Under the pieces are notes generated by a model. The model made no database searches. It had not been told where the DNA came from and was given only the letters and a program-made list of their open reading frames with translations. From an uncultured Oscillospiraceae bacterium (GTDB lineage: Bacteria; Bacillota; Clostridia; Oscillospirales; Ruminococcaceae), in contig CAUDDP010000024.1 of assembly GCA_958448395.1 (NCBI GenBank), forward strand, positions 1-26,595: a DNA stretch of 26,595 bases, given 5' to 3'. This document shows positions 1 through 7,995 of the stretch, in pieces. How positions within the stretch are numbered: the stretch's first letter is position 1; each line of letters begins with the position of its first letter. The position numbers and the translations under genes were made by a program.

Positions 1-40
1 TCAACATCTCAAAATGAATTTTTCAAAAATCGCATAGTAT

Positions 41-93
41 AAAAAACCGCCCCTGTTTTATCCTAAAACTGGATAAAACAGGGGTGGTTTTTG
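41..93 (+). terminator. Strong hairpin terminator, plus strand
   Basis: A stem of about 21 bp (arms about 43-63 and 71-90) encloses a 7-nt loop and is followed by a T run. The single non-Watson-Crick position is a G-U wobble when read on the plus strand and an A-C mismatch on the minus strand. It therefore most likely ends a plus-strand gene lying left of the window. It may also work in the other direction, because an A run precedes it. Confidence 0.75.
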
Positions 94-126
94 CGTTTTG
101 CATGTCATTTTTTTGCGTTTTGCATG
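88..126. repeat. Two-copy 17-nt direct repeat
   Basis: The 17-mer TTTTTGCGTTTTGCATG occurs at 88-104 and again at 110-126, exact in both copies, with a 22-nt period. The first copy overlaps the T tail of the hairpin terminator. No function is evident; it may be a local tandem duplication. Confidence 0.8.
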
Positions 127-262
127 GCAAGCTACACTGTCCCCCTTGCATCCCCCTCCGCCAAGCTGAAGCCAGCTTGACCGCAATCGCCATTCGGCGG
201 AGCAATCCACTCCATCATTTGAAAATGGATTTGCATGATACCTAATCATATCCTTTTCCAAC
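127..262. other. Non-coding stretch with nested inverted repeats
   Basis: No credible gene is present. An inner inverted repeat CAAGCTG/CAGCTTG (162-168/173-179, 4-nt loop) lies inside an outer one, CTCCGC/GCGGAG (156-161/197-202). A third imperfect pair, GCAATCCA against TGGATTTGC, lies around 202-235. The arrangement suggests a folded RNA or a REP-like palindromic element rather than a simple terminator. The short ORFs crossing it lack ribosome-binding sites. Confidence 0.5.
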
Positions 263-294
263 AAAAAAGGCTGCACATATTTTCATGTACAGCC
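263..294 (-). terminator. Terminator of the PEP-synthase-like gene
   Basis: Arms at 269-278 and 285-294 form a 10-bp stem with one U-G wobble on the minus strand, followed by six U residues (263-268). The hairpin begins inside the last codons of the gene that stops at 283, so termination is tightly coupled to the end of the coding region. Confidence 0.75.
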
Positions 295-2439
295 ATACTT
301 TTTATCATTTCTGAATGCATTGTATTTTTTCAGTCGATAGCCAGCCCACTTGTTTTGTATAAATTCTTCCTGTGTGCTATCTGCAATCACTTCTCCTGTC
401 CAGCCATTGAGATACACTTGCTGCGTATATTGCAGCAAACTGCATGCTGCACGCACACCGGTCAATACCGGAAACGACACATTCGGATTTGCCATTGCAG
501 CCACGTCTTCATAGGTTCGCTCTTCTTCTATAATCAATCCCTTCACCGGCAACAACAGCAATTCTTTTGAAATCTTCTCCGCAACTAAAATCTTACCCTT
601 CATTTGCTCTGCATCCAGCTTTGTTTCTGCATTGTAAATCATCACGTTACCTTTTGCCGTTCCCGGCATACAAGGACGTCCCTGTGTCCTACCATTACCG
701 CTTGGAAAAACAACGTGTGTCAATAGTGCTTCTCTTTGTCCAATGCACTTTTCCTGCAAAACAATTTCTGTAAAGTTTGGCAGCTGTTGATACCAACGAT
801 AAGACGCTTTCCTCCATTGCGGTTTTTTTGTATCCCACTGCATAGAGGGGGTTTCCATAAGGGCACATACTTCTTTCAGCGTCAGATAGTGTACATCATC
901 TGCACAAGAAATCGCATTCAATTTCTCCAGCTGTTCTCCCACTGCTTGAAACAGCGTTTTGAACAATGTCACCAACTGATCCTGCTTCTTTAAAAACTGC
1001 TTTCGATAATTCTCGGATTTCTGTGCAACTGCAATTCGCTTTCGCAGCTGTTTTCCTGCCCATGATGGCACTGGCAGCATACCTGCTGCATATTGATAAT
1101 ATGTACCAGGCATTTCTGAACGTGTTCGTTCTAAGTTTTTTTTCAGACGCTGAATGGCATCTCGACTGTTTAAAACAGACAACAGGGTATAGTGCCAACA
1201 AGCAATCATAGTATTTTGCAGTGTTTTATAGCATATATTCAATTCTGCAAGTGACATTTTAAAAAAATCATAAGATTGATACTTTTCAATTTTCTGCTCC
1301 AGTAATTGCAGATTCTCCTGAACCATCTTAAAATTCGACCGCATTAAACAATTACAGAGAAAACTGACATACCGATGCATCAGCCAAGAGCGAATCCCCC
1401 CCTTATCGTGCAGCACTGCATAGATATTTTTAAAGCTTTGCTGCTTATGAAAGGTGGGAAAATAGTGCAGCAGCTCATTCCAATGTTCCACACAAAAATA
1501 AATTCTACCATTAATATAAACCACAATGTCTTCTGTTGTTTCCGATACCTCATACGAACCCTCAAACAAATGCAGCGTTCTCTTAAAAAATCCATGAATT
1601 ACTTGGTTATACATCTCCTGCATATGACTTGCCATCAACGGGGTAAGCGTTGTGGGGTAGAGTGTGCTCAATACGCTGCGGCTGTCAAATAGAATTCCCT
1701 TATACGGCTGTTTCATCGTGCGTCTCGCTGTAATGGCAAAAAGATACTGCGTTTCTGGTTCTACAAAAACAGAAACTTGCAGCTGCATTCCAAACTGCGA
1801 TTTTACAATTTGTGCGGCTCGCTCCATTTGCCATAATAGGAAATGTTCCAATGGTTTTTGTCCGCTCGGCAAACCGTAGTACAAAATGTGATCCGTATCA
1901 TGATAGCAAATTTGCATAGTAGGGGTATCTTGCCAAACCAAATCAGCATCCCATCCGCACCCCATTTGGATACAAGTTTCATTCAAAATGCCATCTGCTC
2001 TGCTTCCGTCAATCACACCAAACTCTGTAAATTTCTTCACTTCCTGTACGATAATATGAAAACTGATTTGTTCTGGTGCAACAGATTCTGCCTGCATAAT
2101 TTGCTGCCGATAAGCCTCTCGTTCCTGCCAGATTCGTTCCACATAGCGATAGAGTGCATATTTTTTGACATTTGTGTAAACCGGCAAAATGATTTCCGGC
2201 ACAGGCATTCTGCTGATTTTATCTGTTCTACTGCTTTTAATCGTCGCTGTCATTCGGACATGAAATTGCAAAACGTCCTGGAAATGCATTGCAAAATAAG
2301 CATCCAATTCCTCCGGCTCATATTGTTCCGGCACACAGAAAAACCGTGGCACACGCAGACCGCATTCATGTAAACGAAATAAGATAGATGCTTCTGCACC
2401 GGGGTCATAGAGCGTATAATTTACAAAATCAATTATCAA
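283..2439 (-). CDS. Degenerate PEP synthase / rifampin phosphotransferase-like protein
   Basis: The 718-residue protein resembles the PEP synthase / PPDK / rifampin phosphotransferase architecture: a weak N-terminal ATP-grasp-like region ending in FAITARRT (about residues 230-240), a linker with YPTTLTPLMAS resembling the PLTPL motif of these enzymes, a long helical middle, and a C-terminal PEP-utiliser mobile (swivelling) domain from about residue 590. In active members that domain carries GG-x-T-SH-A, whose His carries the phosphate. Here the aligned stretch is EERTYEDVAA, so Glu644 replaces His. The ATP-grasp arginine and glycine motifs are also hard to find. The start is TTG, with AGGAG about 12 nt upstream. 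It is flanked by its own terminator and an extended -10 promoter, so it is probably a single-gene unit. Phosphotransfer by the usual mechanism looks unlikely; the function is unknown. Confidence 0.7.
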   Translation of the reverse strand: MIIDFVNYTLYDPGAEASILFRLHECGLRVPRFFCVPEQYEPEELDAYFAMHFQDVLQFHVRMTATIKSSRTDKISRMPVPEIILPVYTNVKKYALYRYVERIWQEREAYRQQIMQAESVAPEQISFHIIVQEVKKFTEFGVIDGSRADGILNETCIQMGCGWDADLVWQDTPTMQICYHDTDHILYYGLPSGQKPLEHFLLWQMERAAQIVKSQFGMQLQVSVFVEPETQYLFAITARRTMKQPYKGILFDSRSVLSTLYPTTLTPLMASHMQEMYNQVIHGFFKRTLHLFEGSYEVSETTEDIVVYINGRIYFCVEHWNELLHYFPTFHKQQSFKNIYAVLHDKGGIRSWLMHRYVSFLCNCLMRSNFKMVQENLQLLEQKIEKYQSYDFFKMSLAELNICYKTLQNTMIACWHYTLLSVLNSRDAIQRLKKNLERTRSEMPGTYYQYAAGMLPVPSWAGKQLRKRIAVAQKSENYRKQFLKKQDQLVTLFKTLFQAVGEQLEKLNAISCADDVHYLTLKEVCALMETPSMQWDTKKPQWRKASYRWYQQLPNFTEIVLQEKCIGQREALLTHVVFPSGNGRTQGRPCMPGTAKGNVMIYNAETKLDAEQMKGKILVAEKISKELLLLPVKGLIIEEERTYEDVAAMANPNVSFPVLTGVRAACSLLQYTQQVYLNGWTGEVIADSTQEEFIQNKWAGYRLKKYNAFRNDKKYGCT

Positions 2440-2506
2440 AGCGTTTTCTCACTCCTACATCATTAAATAAGCCATTTCCATCTCATCGTTTTCATCCTTT
2501 ACTGCG

Positions 2507-2515
2507 ATTGTAACA
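2507..2515 (-). promoter_or_regulatory. Possible extended -10 promoter for the PEP-synthase-like gene
   Basis: On the minus strand the sequence reads TGTTACAAT, a TGn extended -10 element, about 70 nt before the start codon. No good -35 hexamer sits at 17 nt, so this call is weak. Confidence 0.35.
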
Positions 2516-2602
2516 CAATTTTATTTCAGCTTTTACCCTATATTTATAAACATTCTATATCCGTTTTCTGATAACTCGAATAGTCATACAATCTATAACA
2601 GC

Positions 2603-2645
2603 AAAAAATAAATGGGACACACTTCATTCAAAAGTATGTCCCATT
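2603..2645 (-). terminator. Terminator of the GH26 mannanase gene
   Basis: Inverted arms AATGGGACA..TGTCCCATT (2611-2645) extend to about 14 bp with one U-G wobble on the minus strand and a 7-nt loop, followed by a U-rich tail (2603-2609). It lies about 50 nt after the mannanase stop codon. Confidence 0.75.
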
Positions 2646-2695
2646 CCTTTTTCCATTTCAACCGCCTATGCAATATCTACGGTTGCTTTTCTAAC

Positions 2696-4534
2696 TTAAC
2701 TCTTCCGCAGCAAAAATTTTGTCAGACCGATCAAATCCAGCAAAGAGAACTTGCCGTCCTGATTCCAGTCCCAATTCTCTTCATACAGCACCACATCCGT
2801 ATCGGTAGAAGCTGCATCCGTCAGCAGATACCGCTTCATCAGTATGACATCCACAACATTGAGCACACCGTTACCGTCCATATCGCCAACAATGACAGCT
2901 GGTTCAGTCGGTTCCGTTGGTTCCACAGTACTCTCGTAGTTCTTCCAATCCGGCAGCTCGCTCAGTGTGATGCAGAAATCACTCTGATACATTTCCTTCA
3001 GCACTTCTGGATCATTTTTATCTGAACCAGAAAGGAAGTTTTCCGAACCATTGTCATACCAGATACAGAAATAGAGCCAGTATGCCTGTTCTACCATAAT
3101 ATTATCCAAACTCGGAACCGTATCATTCTCCGGCATGGAAACCAGTTTCTTTCCATCCGTCAAATCCACCAACGTATAGAATGTGCCAGAGATAGCATCT
3201 TCGTTTGGACCACTGCCACTTGGTTTGCCATCATGTCGGTTATAAATACAATTATACTTGTCATACCCAACAATATCTACCCACTCATCACCCGGATACC
3301 ATGATGGAGAAGTAGAGTAGTCATAACTGTTGTATTCCCAAATCAGGTTATGCACGCCATATTCTTCTGTCAAGGTCGTATACAGCAACTGCCACAGCTG
3401 CTTATACACTTCTGCACCGCCTTTGCCCCACCAGAACCAAGAGCCAGAACCATCCAAGTTGGAATTGCCCTCTGCTTCATGCAGCGGACGGAAAATAATC
3501 GGTACACCTGCTTCCTGCACACGGAGCAGCTGTTCTGCCAAATCTGCAATAGCGAGCTTAAAATATTCGTTTTCCTTTGTACCTTCTATTACTGCTTGTG
3601 CTGTATCAAAATCAGTTTCATCTGGTTTATAAGTACACTTTTGCCAATCTACTGCCTCGCCTAACGTATAATTTGCGAAATCCTTCGGTACATTGATATG
3701 CCAGCAAAGCGTCGGAATGCCATTTCTTTTGGTACCCCATTCAATCATTCGCTCGGTTGTGCCATCGTCCCAGCCATAGAGCGGGTTATAGTTCATCATG
3801 TCAAAGCCACGGATTGCCGGATAATCGCCGAACTGCTTTTTAATCCATTCAAATTCTGTTTCATATCCCTGCAAATCTGCACCACTGTAACCGCATGGAG
3901 CATCTGGTGTATGACCGCCGCCATAAATCTCCTGCTGTCCGGAAAGCATATGTTCTCCGTAAACATCGCATAGATAATTCATCAAGCCCTGTGTTTCCTT
4001 TGTCGCCTTGGAATCGCTTAATGTTGGAGCAGCCTTCAACTCCGGCAAAACTGCCTTTTTAATTGTCAAGGTATCATATGCACCATAGCCGTACTTTGGC
4101 AGAAGCTGAATGGTATTTGTCCCCTTCTTCAGTCTATGAATGCCGATACTGAAATCTGTCCACGTGTCATAATATGGAATTTTGTACATGAATTCTGTTC
4201 CATTGATAGAAAGCGTCTGCTCCCGTCCTCCTTGATCCAGAATCTGTACACAGCGTGTACTGAATTCATACATGCCTTCTTCCGGCACTTCTACCTCTAC
4301 CGTAATGGTTTCATTTGTCAAATAAGCAAATCCCTCTCCCGAATAATTCGGAAACTGTTTTTCATAAATAGATGTCCAAAGGGTCGCACCTTCCAGATCC
4401 TCACATTCTGCCTGTAGAATCACGCCCTCGTCTACTGCCTGTGCCAGATAAGATATTGGCAAGGAAGAAGCCATACTTCCTACCATCACACTGCTGACTG
4501 CCAATGCAGTTAATTTTCGTATGATTGATTTCAT
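2696..4534 (-). CDS. Secreted GH26 beta-mannanase with CBM35-like module and dockerin
   Basis: Predicted endo-beta-1,4-mannanase of 612 residues. A signal peptide (about 1-33, basic start then a hydrophobic core ending near AQA) precedes a CBM35-like beta-sandwich (about 36-160), a GH26 catalytic barrel (about 170-530), a short PTEPTEP linker and a type I dockerin (about 548-612). In the GH26 part, RPLHEAEG carries the probable acid/base Glu353, WFWWG follows at 366-370, and SMPEN carries the probable nucleophile Glu469. The dockerin has two calcium loops, DMDGNGVLNVVD and DWNQDGKFSLLD. The chosen ATG has AGGAGGG 6-8 nt upstream; the reading frame stays open for 36 codons further but without a ribosome-binding site. 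It would bind a scaffold cohesin outside the cell and cut mannan, glucomannan or galactomannan. It has its own promoter and terminator. Confidence 0.93.
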   Translation of the reverse strand: MKSIIRKLTALAVSSVMVGSMASSLPISYLAQAVDEGVILQAECEDLEGATLWTSIYEKQFPNYSGEGFAYLTNETITVEVEVPEEGMYEFSTRCVQILDQGGREQTLSINGTEFMYKIPYYDTWTDFSIGIHRLKKGTNTIQLLPKYGYGAYDTLTIKKAVLPELKAAPTLSDSKATKETQGLMNYLCDVYGEHMLSGQQEIYGGGHTPDAPCGYSGADLQGYETEFEWIKKQFGDYPAIRGFDMMNYNPLYGWDDGTTERMIEWGTKRNGIPTLCWHINVPKDFANYTLGEAVDWQKCTYKPDETDFDTAQAVIEGTKENEYFKLAIADLAEQLLRVQEAGVPIIFRPLHEAEGNSNLDGSGSWFWWGKGGAEVYKQLWQLLYTTLTEEYGVHNLIWEYNSYDYSTSPSWYPGDEWVDIVGYDKYNCIYNRHDGKPSGSGPNEDAISGTFYTLVDLTDGKKLVSMPENDTVPSLDNIMVEQAYWLYFCIWYDNGSENFLSGSDKNDPEVLKEMYQSDFCITLSELPDWKNYESTVEPTEPTEPAVIVGDMDGNGVLNVVDVILMKRYLLTDAASTDTDVVLYEENWDWNQDGKFSLLDLIGLTKFLLRKS

Positions 4535-4613
4535 TTGCAATCCCTCCTGTGAAAGAATGATGTTCCATTGTACCACGCTTCGTTTTACAAAAATCACGTT
4601 GCTATACAGTATG

Positions 4614-4642
4614 ATTATAGCACGTTTTGCAAAAAAAAGCAA
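4614..4642 (-). promoter_or_regulatory. Promoter of the mannanase gene with possible operator
   Basis: TTGCTT (4637-4642), a 17-nt spacer and TATAAT (4614-4619) on the minus strand. The -10 box is overlapped by a perfect 7-bp inverted repeat TGCTATA/TATAGCA (4600-4606/4616-4622) that would place a dimeric protein across the -10 and start site. The operator reading is inference. Confidence 0.6.
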
Positions 4643-4661
4643 TAAATCGCATCCATTTTCT

Positions 4662-4708
4662 ACAAATTACACATATTTCAAAAATCATTTTAGACAAATT
4701 GCACATAT
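4662..4708. repeat. Two-copy direct repeat after the topoisomerase gene
   Basis: ACAAATTACACATAT (4662-4676) and ACAAATTGCACATAT (4694-4708) match at 14 of 15 positions with a 32-nt period. They fill the gap between the topoisomerase stop codon and the mannanase promoter. No strong terminator is visible here, only a tiny stem followed by eight T residues near 4630-4650. Confidence 0.7.
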
Positions 4709-4710
4709 CC

Positions 4711-6945
4711 CTACAGCATCATTTGCCCAATATCCGGCAAATCCTTCGCCAATGCACCAGCAGCCGGCAGACTCTTTGCACGATACCGTTTCTGCTCTGC
4801 TGCCTGTTCCTCCGTGACCGTTTCTGCGGTGAGAATCGTCTGCTTTGGCTTGAGTGTCATCACTTGTACACCCTGCGTATTTCTGGCTGCCTTTGCTGCA
4901 ACCAGTTCTGTATGGAATAGCAGTGCTCGGTTGCCGCTGGAACGCAGCATAATATCCTGCTCCATCGGTAAAGGCAAGGCTGCTACAAGCGGTGATTTAT
5001 CACTGTAGGCATTTGCCAGTTTTTTTCGATTGGTTTTTGTTGCATAAGATTGCAGCGGCACCTTTGCCACCTTACCATTCTCATAGACGAACAGTACCAT
5101 GCCACTATAATCACTGGTCAACAGCATCGAAACAACATATTCCCCTTCATCAAAGCTCAGCTTTGCCGGAATATAATCCCCCAGCACACTTGCCTTACTA
5201 TCATCAAATACACTCGCTCTGGTCTTATAGACCTGCTGTTGATTGGTGAAAAAGAGCAGCTCCGATCGGTTGGTGGTTTCCCAATGTCCGACCATCCGGT
5301 CTTCCTCTTTCAACTTTTGTTCTGCATTCATTCGCAAGGAAGCTGGCGTAATCTTTTTGAAGTAACCGCTCTCTGATAAAAACAGATGCACCGGATAATC
5401 CGGAATCTCCTCTTCAGGATTGGATTCTGCCTGCAAATCCGCTTCACAGAATAACGTTTTTCTTGGCTGCCCATATTTTTTTGCGGTTTCTTTCAATTCC
5501 TTTGCAATGACTGCACGAATTTTTTTCGGACTTTCTAATGTCTGCTGCATGTCCGCAATCTCTTTCCGCAGCTGATCAATCTCCTGTGTCCGACGTAAAA
5601 TATATTCCCGATTCAAATGCCGCAGCTTAATTTCTGCAACATACTCTGCCTGCACTTCATCAATGGAAAAGCCCTGCATCAGGTTTGGTACAACATCCTG
5701 TTCCTCTTTGGTTTCCCGTACAATCCGAATTGCCTTGTCAATATCCAGCAGAATCCGTTCCAGACCCTCTAACAGGTGTAATTTTTCCTGTTTCCGTTTT
5801 AGATCATAGATCAACCGCCGCTTGACACATTCCTCCCGAAAGACGATCCATTCCGTCAGGATTTCCTTTACACCCATTACCTTTGGCTTCCCATGAATCA
5901 AAATATTAAAATTACAGGAATAACTATCCTGCAACGGTGTCAGCCGAAACAGCTTTTGCATCACCTTTTCCGGCTCGGCTCCACGCTTCAGGTCAATGGC
6001 AATTTTCAAACCAGACAAGTCCGTTTCATCCCGCACATAGGAAACTTCTCGCAGTTTGCCCTGCTTGATACAATCCACAATCTTATCTATAATGGCTTCA
6101 ATGGTGGTACTGTAAGGAATTTCTGTCACCTCAATGCAGCCGCCTGCCTTATCATAATTCCACTTTGCCCGTACCTTGACGCTTCCCCTGCCGGTTTCAC
6201 AAATTTTGCGAAATTCTGCTTCATCCTGTATCAAATAACCACCGCCCGGAAAATCTGGACCTTGTAATGTGGTCACCACATCATGGTTTGGGTCTTTCAG
6301 CAGTGCGATGGTCGTTTCACAGACTTCTGTCAAATTAAACGGGCAGACATTGCTTGCCATAGAAACAGCGATGCCCACATTTGCATTCACCAAAACAGAT
6401 GGAAATGTGGTCGGAAACAAAGACGGTTCCATCATGGTGTTATCATAGTTCGGCACAAAGTCAACCGTTTCCTTGTCAATATCCCGAAACAGTTCGCTGC
6501 AAATCGGTTCTAATTTCACTTCCGTATATCGGCTTGCTGCATATGCCATGTCACGGGAATAGGATTTTCCAAAGTTCCCCTTTGAGTCCACATAGGGATG
6601 CAGCAGTGCTTCATTGCCTCTTGCCAGACGTACCATTGTTTCATAAATCGCACTGTCACCATGCGGATTCAGTCGCATGGTCTGTCCGACTACATTGGCT
6701 GACTTGGTTCGTGCCCCATTCAGCAGTCCCATTTTATACATCGTATACAGCAATTTCCGATGAGAGGGCTTAAAGCCATCAATCTCCGGCAGGGCTCTGG
6801 AAATGATTACACTCATCGCATAGGGCATATAATTTTTCTCCAGCGTTTCTGTAATCTGTTCTTCCTCTACCACACCTGCTCGCTCAATATAGGCATTGGG
6901 AATCGGATTGATTTTTTGTGTTTTGGTTGTTCTTTTTTTTGCCAA
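4711..6945 (-). CDS. parC: Topoisomerase IV subunit A-like (ParC/GyrA family)
   Basis: Type IIA topoisomerase breakage-reunion subunit of 744 residues. The N-terminal winged-helix/tower part is well conserved: GFKPSHRKLLYTMY, the quinolone-region motif NPHGDSAIYE (Ser98, Glu102) and AASRYTE with catalytic Tyr140. A coiled-coil gate follows (about 370-470), then a shortened beta-pinwheel. The GyrA box QRRGGKG is absent; the nearest stretch is TKTNRKKLANAY. Together with the short C-terminal domain this favours a decatenating ParC-like enzyme over gyrase A. The start is TTG, supported by AGAGGAG 8 nt upstream. The partner ParE is not adjacent. It follows prmA after 81 nt and may be read from the tyrA-prmA promoter. 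Serine at the quinolone position predicts no target mutation there. Confidence 0.85.
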   Translation of the reverse strand: MAKKRTTKTQKINPIPNAYIERAGVVEEEQITETLEKNYMPYAMSVIISRALPEIDGFKPSHRKLLYTMYKMGLLNGARTKSANVVGQTMRLNPHGDSAIYETMVRLARGNEALLHPYVDSKGNFGKSYSRDMAYAASRYTEVKLEPICSELFRDIDKETVDFVPNYDNTMMEPSLFPTTFPSVLVNANVGIAVSMASNVCPFNLTEVCETTIALLKDPNHDVVTTLQGPDFPGGGYLIQDEAEFRKICETGRGSVKVRAKWNYDKAGGCIEVTEIPYSTTIEAIIDKIVDCIKQGKLREVSYVRDETDLSGLKIAIDLKRGAEPEKVMQKLFRLTPLQDSYSCNFNILIHGKPKVMGVKEILTEWIVFREECVKRRLIYDLKRKQEKLHLLEGLERILLDIDKAIRIVRETKEEQDVVPNLMQGFSIDEVQAEYVAEIKLRHLNREYILRRTQEIDQLRKEIADMQQTLESPKKIRAVIAKELKETAKKYGQPRKTLFCEADLQAESNPEEEIPDYPVHLFLSESGYFKKITPASLRMNAEQKLKEEDRMVGHWETTNRSELLFFTNQQQVYKTRASVFDDSKASVLGDYIPAKLSFDEGEYVVSMLLTSDYSGMVLFVYENGKVAKVPLQSYATKTNRKKLANAYSDKSPLVAALPLPMEQDIMLRSSGNRALLFHTELVAAKAARNTQGVQVMTLKPKQTILTAETVTEEQAAEQKRYRAKSLPAAGALAKDLPDIGQMML

Positions 6946-7026
6946 ATCAACAACTCCTCTTTCAAGATATACTCTGTATCCAAGTACTTTTATTGTATAC
7001 TAAGATAAACTATATGAAATCAAATA

Positions 7027-7995
7027 TCAGCTTAATTTTAATTTCACAGCTGCCCAGCCTTCCTTTTCCCGACAATCTGTCACTGCAAAGCCCTGCTCCT
7101 GTATTGCTGCAATGACCTCGTCCTTCCGTTCCACAATAATACCGGAAATAATCAACACGCCATCCGGCTTGAGATAATGTGGGAACTGTGGTGCCATTGC
7201 TTTCAGAACATCCGCAACGATATTGGCAGTAATCAGGTCATAGCCGCTTCCGATTTCTTCTCTCAAAGCAGCATCTTCCAACACATTCCCACACCGGACT
7301 GTATAGCCGTCTTCTGGCAAATGGTTTTGTGCTGCATTCTTCTTTGCAATCCGAACCGCATTTTCTTCAATGTCTACAGCAAAGACTGTCTTTGCACCAA
7401 GCAGCATTCCACCAATAAACAAGATACCACTGCCGCATCCCATATCCAGCATCTTGCAGTCCTCTGTAACCTCTTGTTCCATCAGTTCCAGACAAAGCCG
7501 TGTGGTATGGTGCTGTCCTGTTCCAAAGCTGCTTTCCGGATCAATCTCCAACACCGTTCTGCCCGCTTCTGGCTCAGTATGTTCCCAGCTCGGACGAATA
7601 TACAGCCGTTCTCCCACTGGGAACGGCTTAAAATACTGTTTCCAATTGTTTGCCCAATCTTCTTCCTTAACGCCTGTCAAAACAGCTTCCAATCGTCCGT
7701 ACTGCTGTTCTGTATCTGCCGCCTTCCTATTTCGCAACAGATCCTGCACCATCCGCAACGTTTCTGCACCCTGTGCATCTTCTGGCAAATAAATGGTCAC
7801 ACAGCTTTCACAGTGAGAGAGTCCCATCAAATCCTCATCAATATAATCCCATTTGCCATCTTTATTCTGCAAAAATTCGTTGAAATCTTCAGCATCCTGA
7901 ATGGAAAAGCCACGAATGCCCAAATCCATTAAATCGCTGCAAAGCAAATCAATACCGGCTGTTGTTGTATAGATATCCACTTGTGTCCAATTCAT
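7027..7995 (-). CDS. prmA: Ribosomal protein L11 methyltransferase
   Basis: SAM-dependent methyltransferase of 322 residues that trimethylates ribosomal protein L11. Visible motifs are the N-terminal L11-recognition part, the IDPESSFGTGQHHTTRLCL segment typical of PrmA, the SAM loop LDMGCGSGILFIGG, the acidic end of strand 2 (VFAVDIEENAV) and the substrate-side motif LITANIVADVL. The length is usual for the family. The ATG overlaps the tyrA stop codon by 4 nt (ATGA), so translation is probably coupled to tyrA. The pairing with tyrA has no obvious biochemical logic. Confidence 0.95.
   Translation of the reverse strand: MNWTQVDIYTTTAGIDLLCSDLMDLGIRGFSIQDAEDFNEFLQNKDGKWDYIDEDLMGLSHCESCVTIYLPEDAQGAETLRMVQDLLRNRKAADTEQQYGRLEAVLTGVKEEDWANNWKQYFKPFPVGERLYIRPSWEHTEPEAGRTVLEIDPESSFGTGQHHTTRLCLELMEQEVTEDCKMLDMGCGSGILFIGGMLLGAKTVFAVDIEENAVRIAKKNAAQNHLPEDGYTVRCGNVLEDAALREEIGSGYDLITANIVADVLKAMAPQFPHYLKPDGVLIISGIIVERKDEVIAAIQEQGFAVTDCREKEGWAAVKLKLS

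Noticed and set aside
58..276. Short minus-strand frame in the left intergenic stretch
   Set aside because: It crosses a terminator hairpin and the inverted repeats, and has no ribosome-binding site.
7177..7932. Plus-strand open frame of 251 codons antisense to prmA
   Set aside because: prmA on the other strand is certain; this frame has no start signal or family motif.
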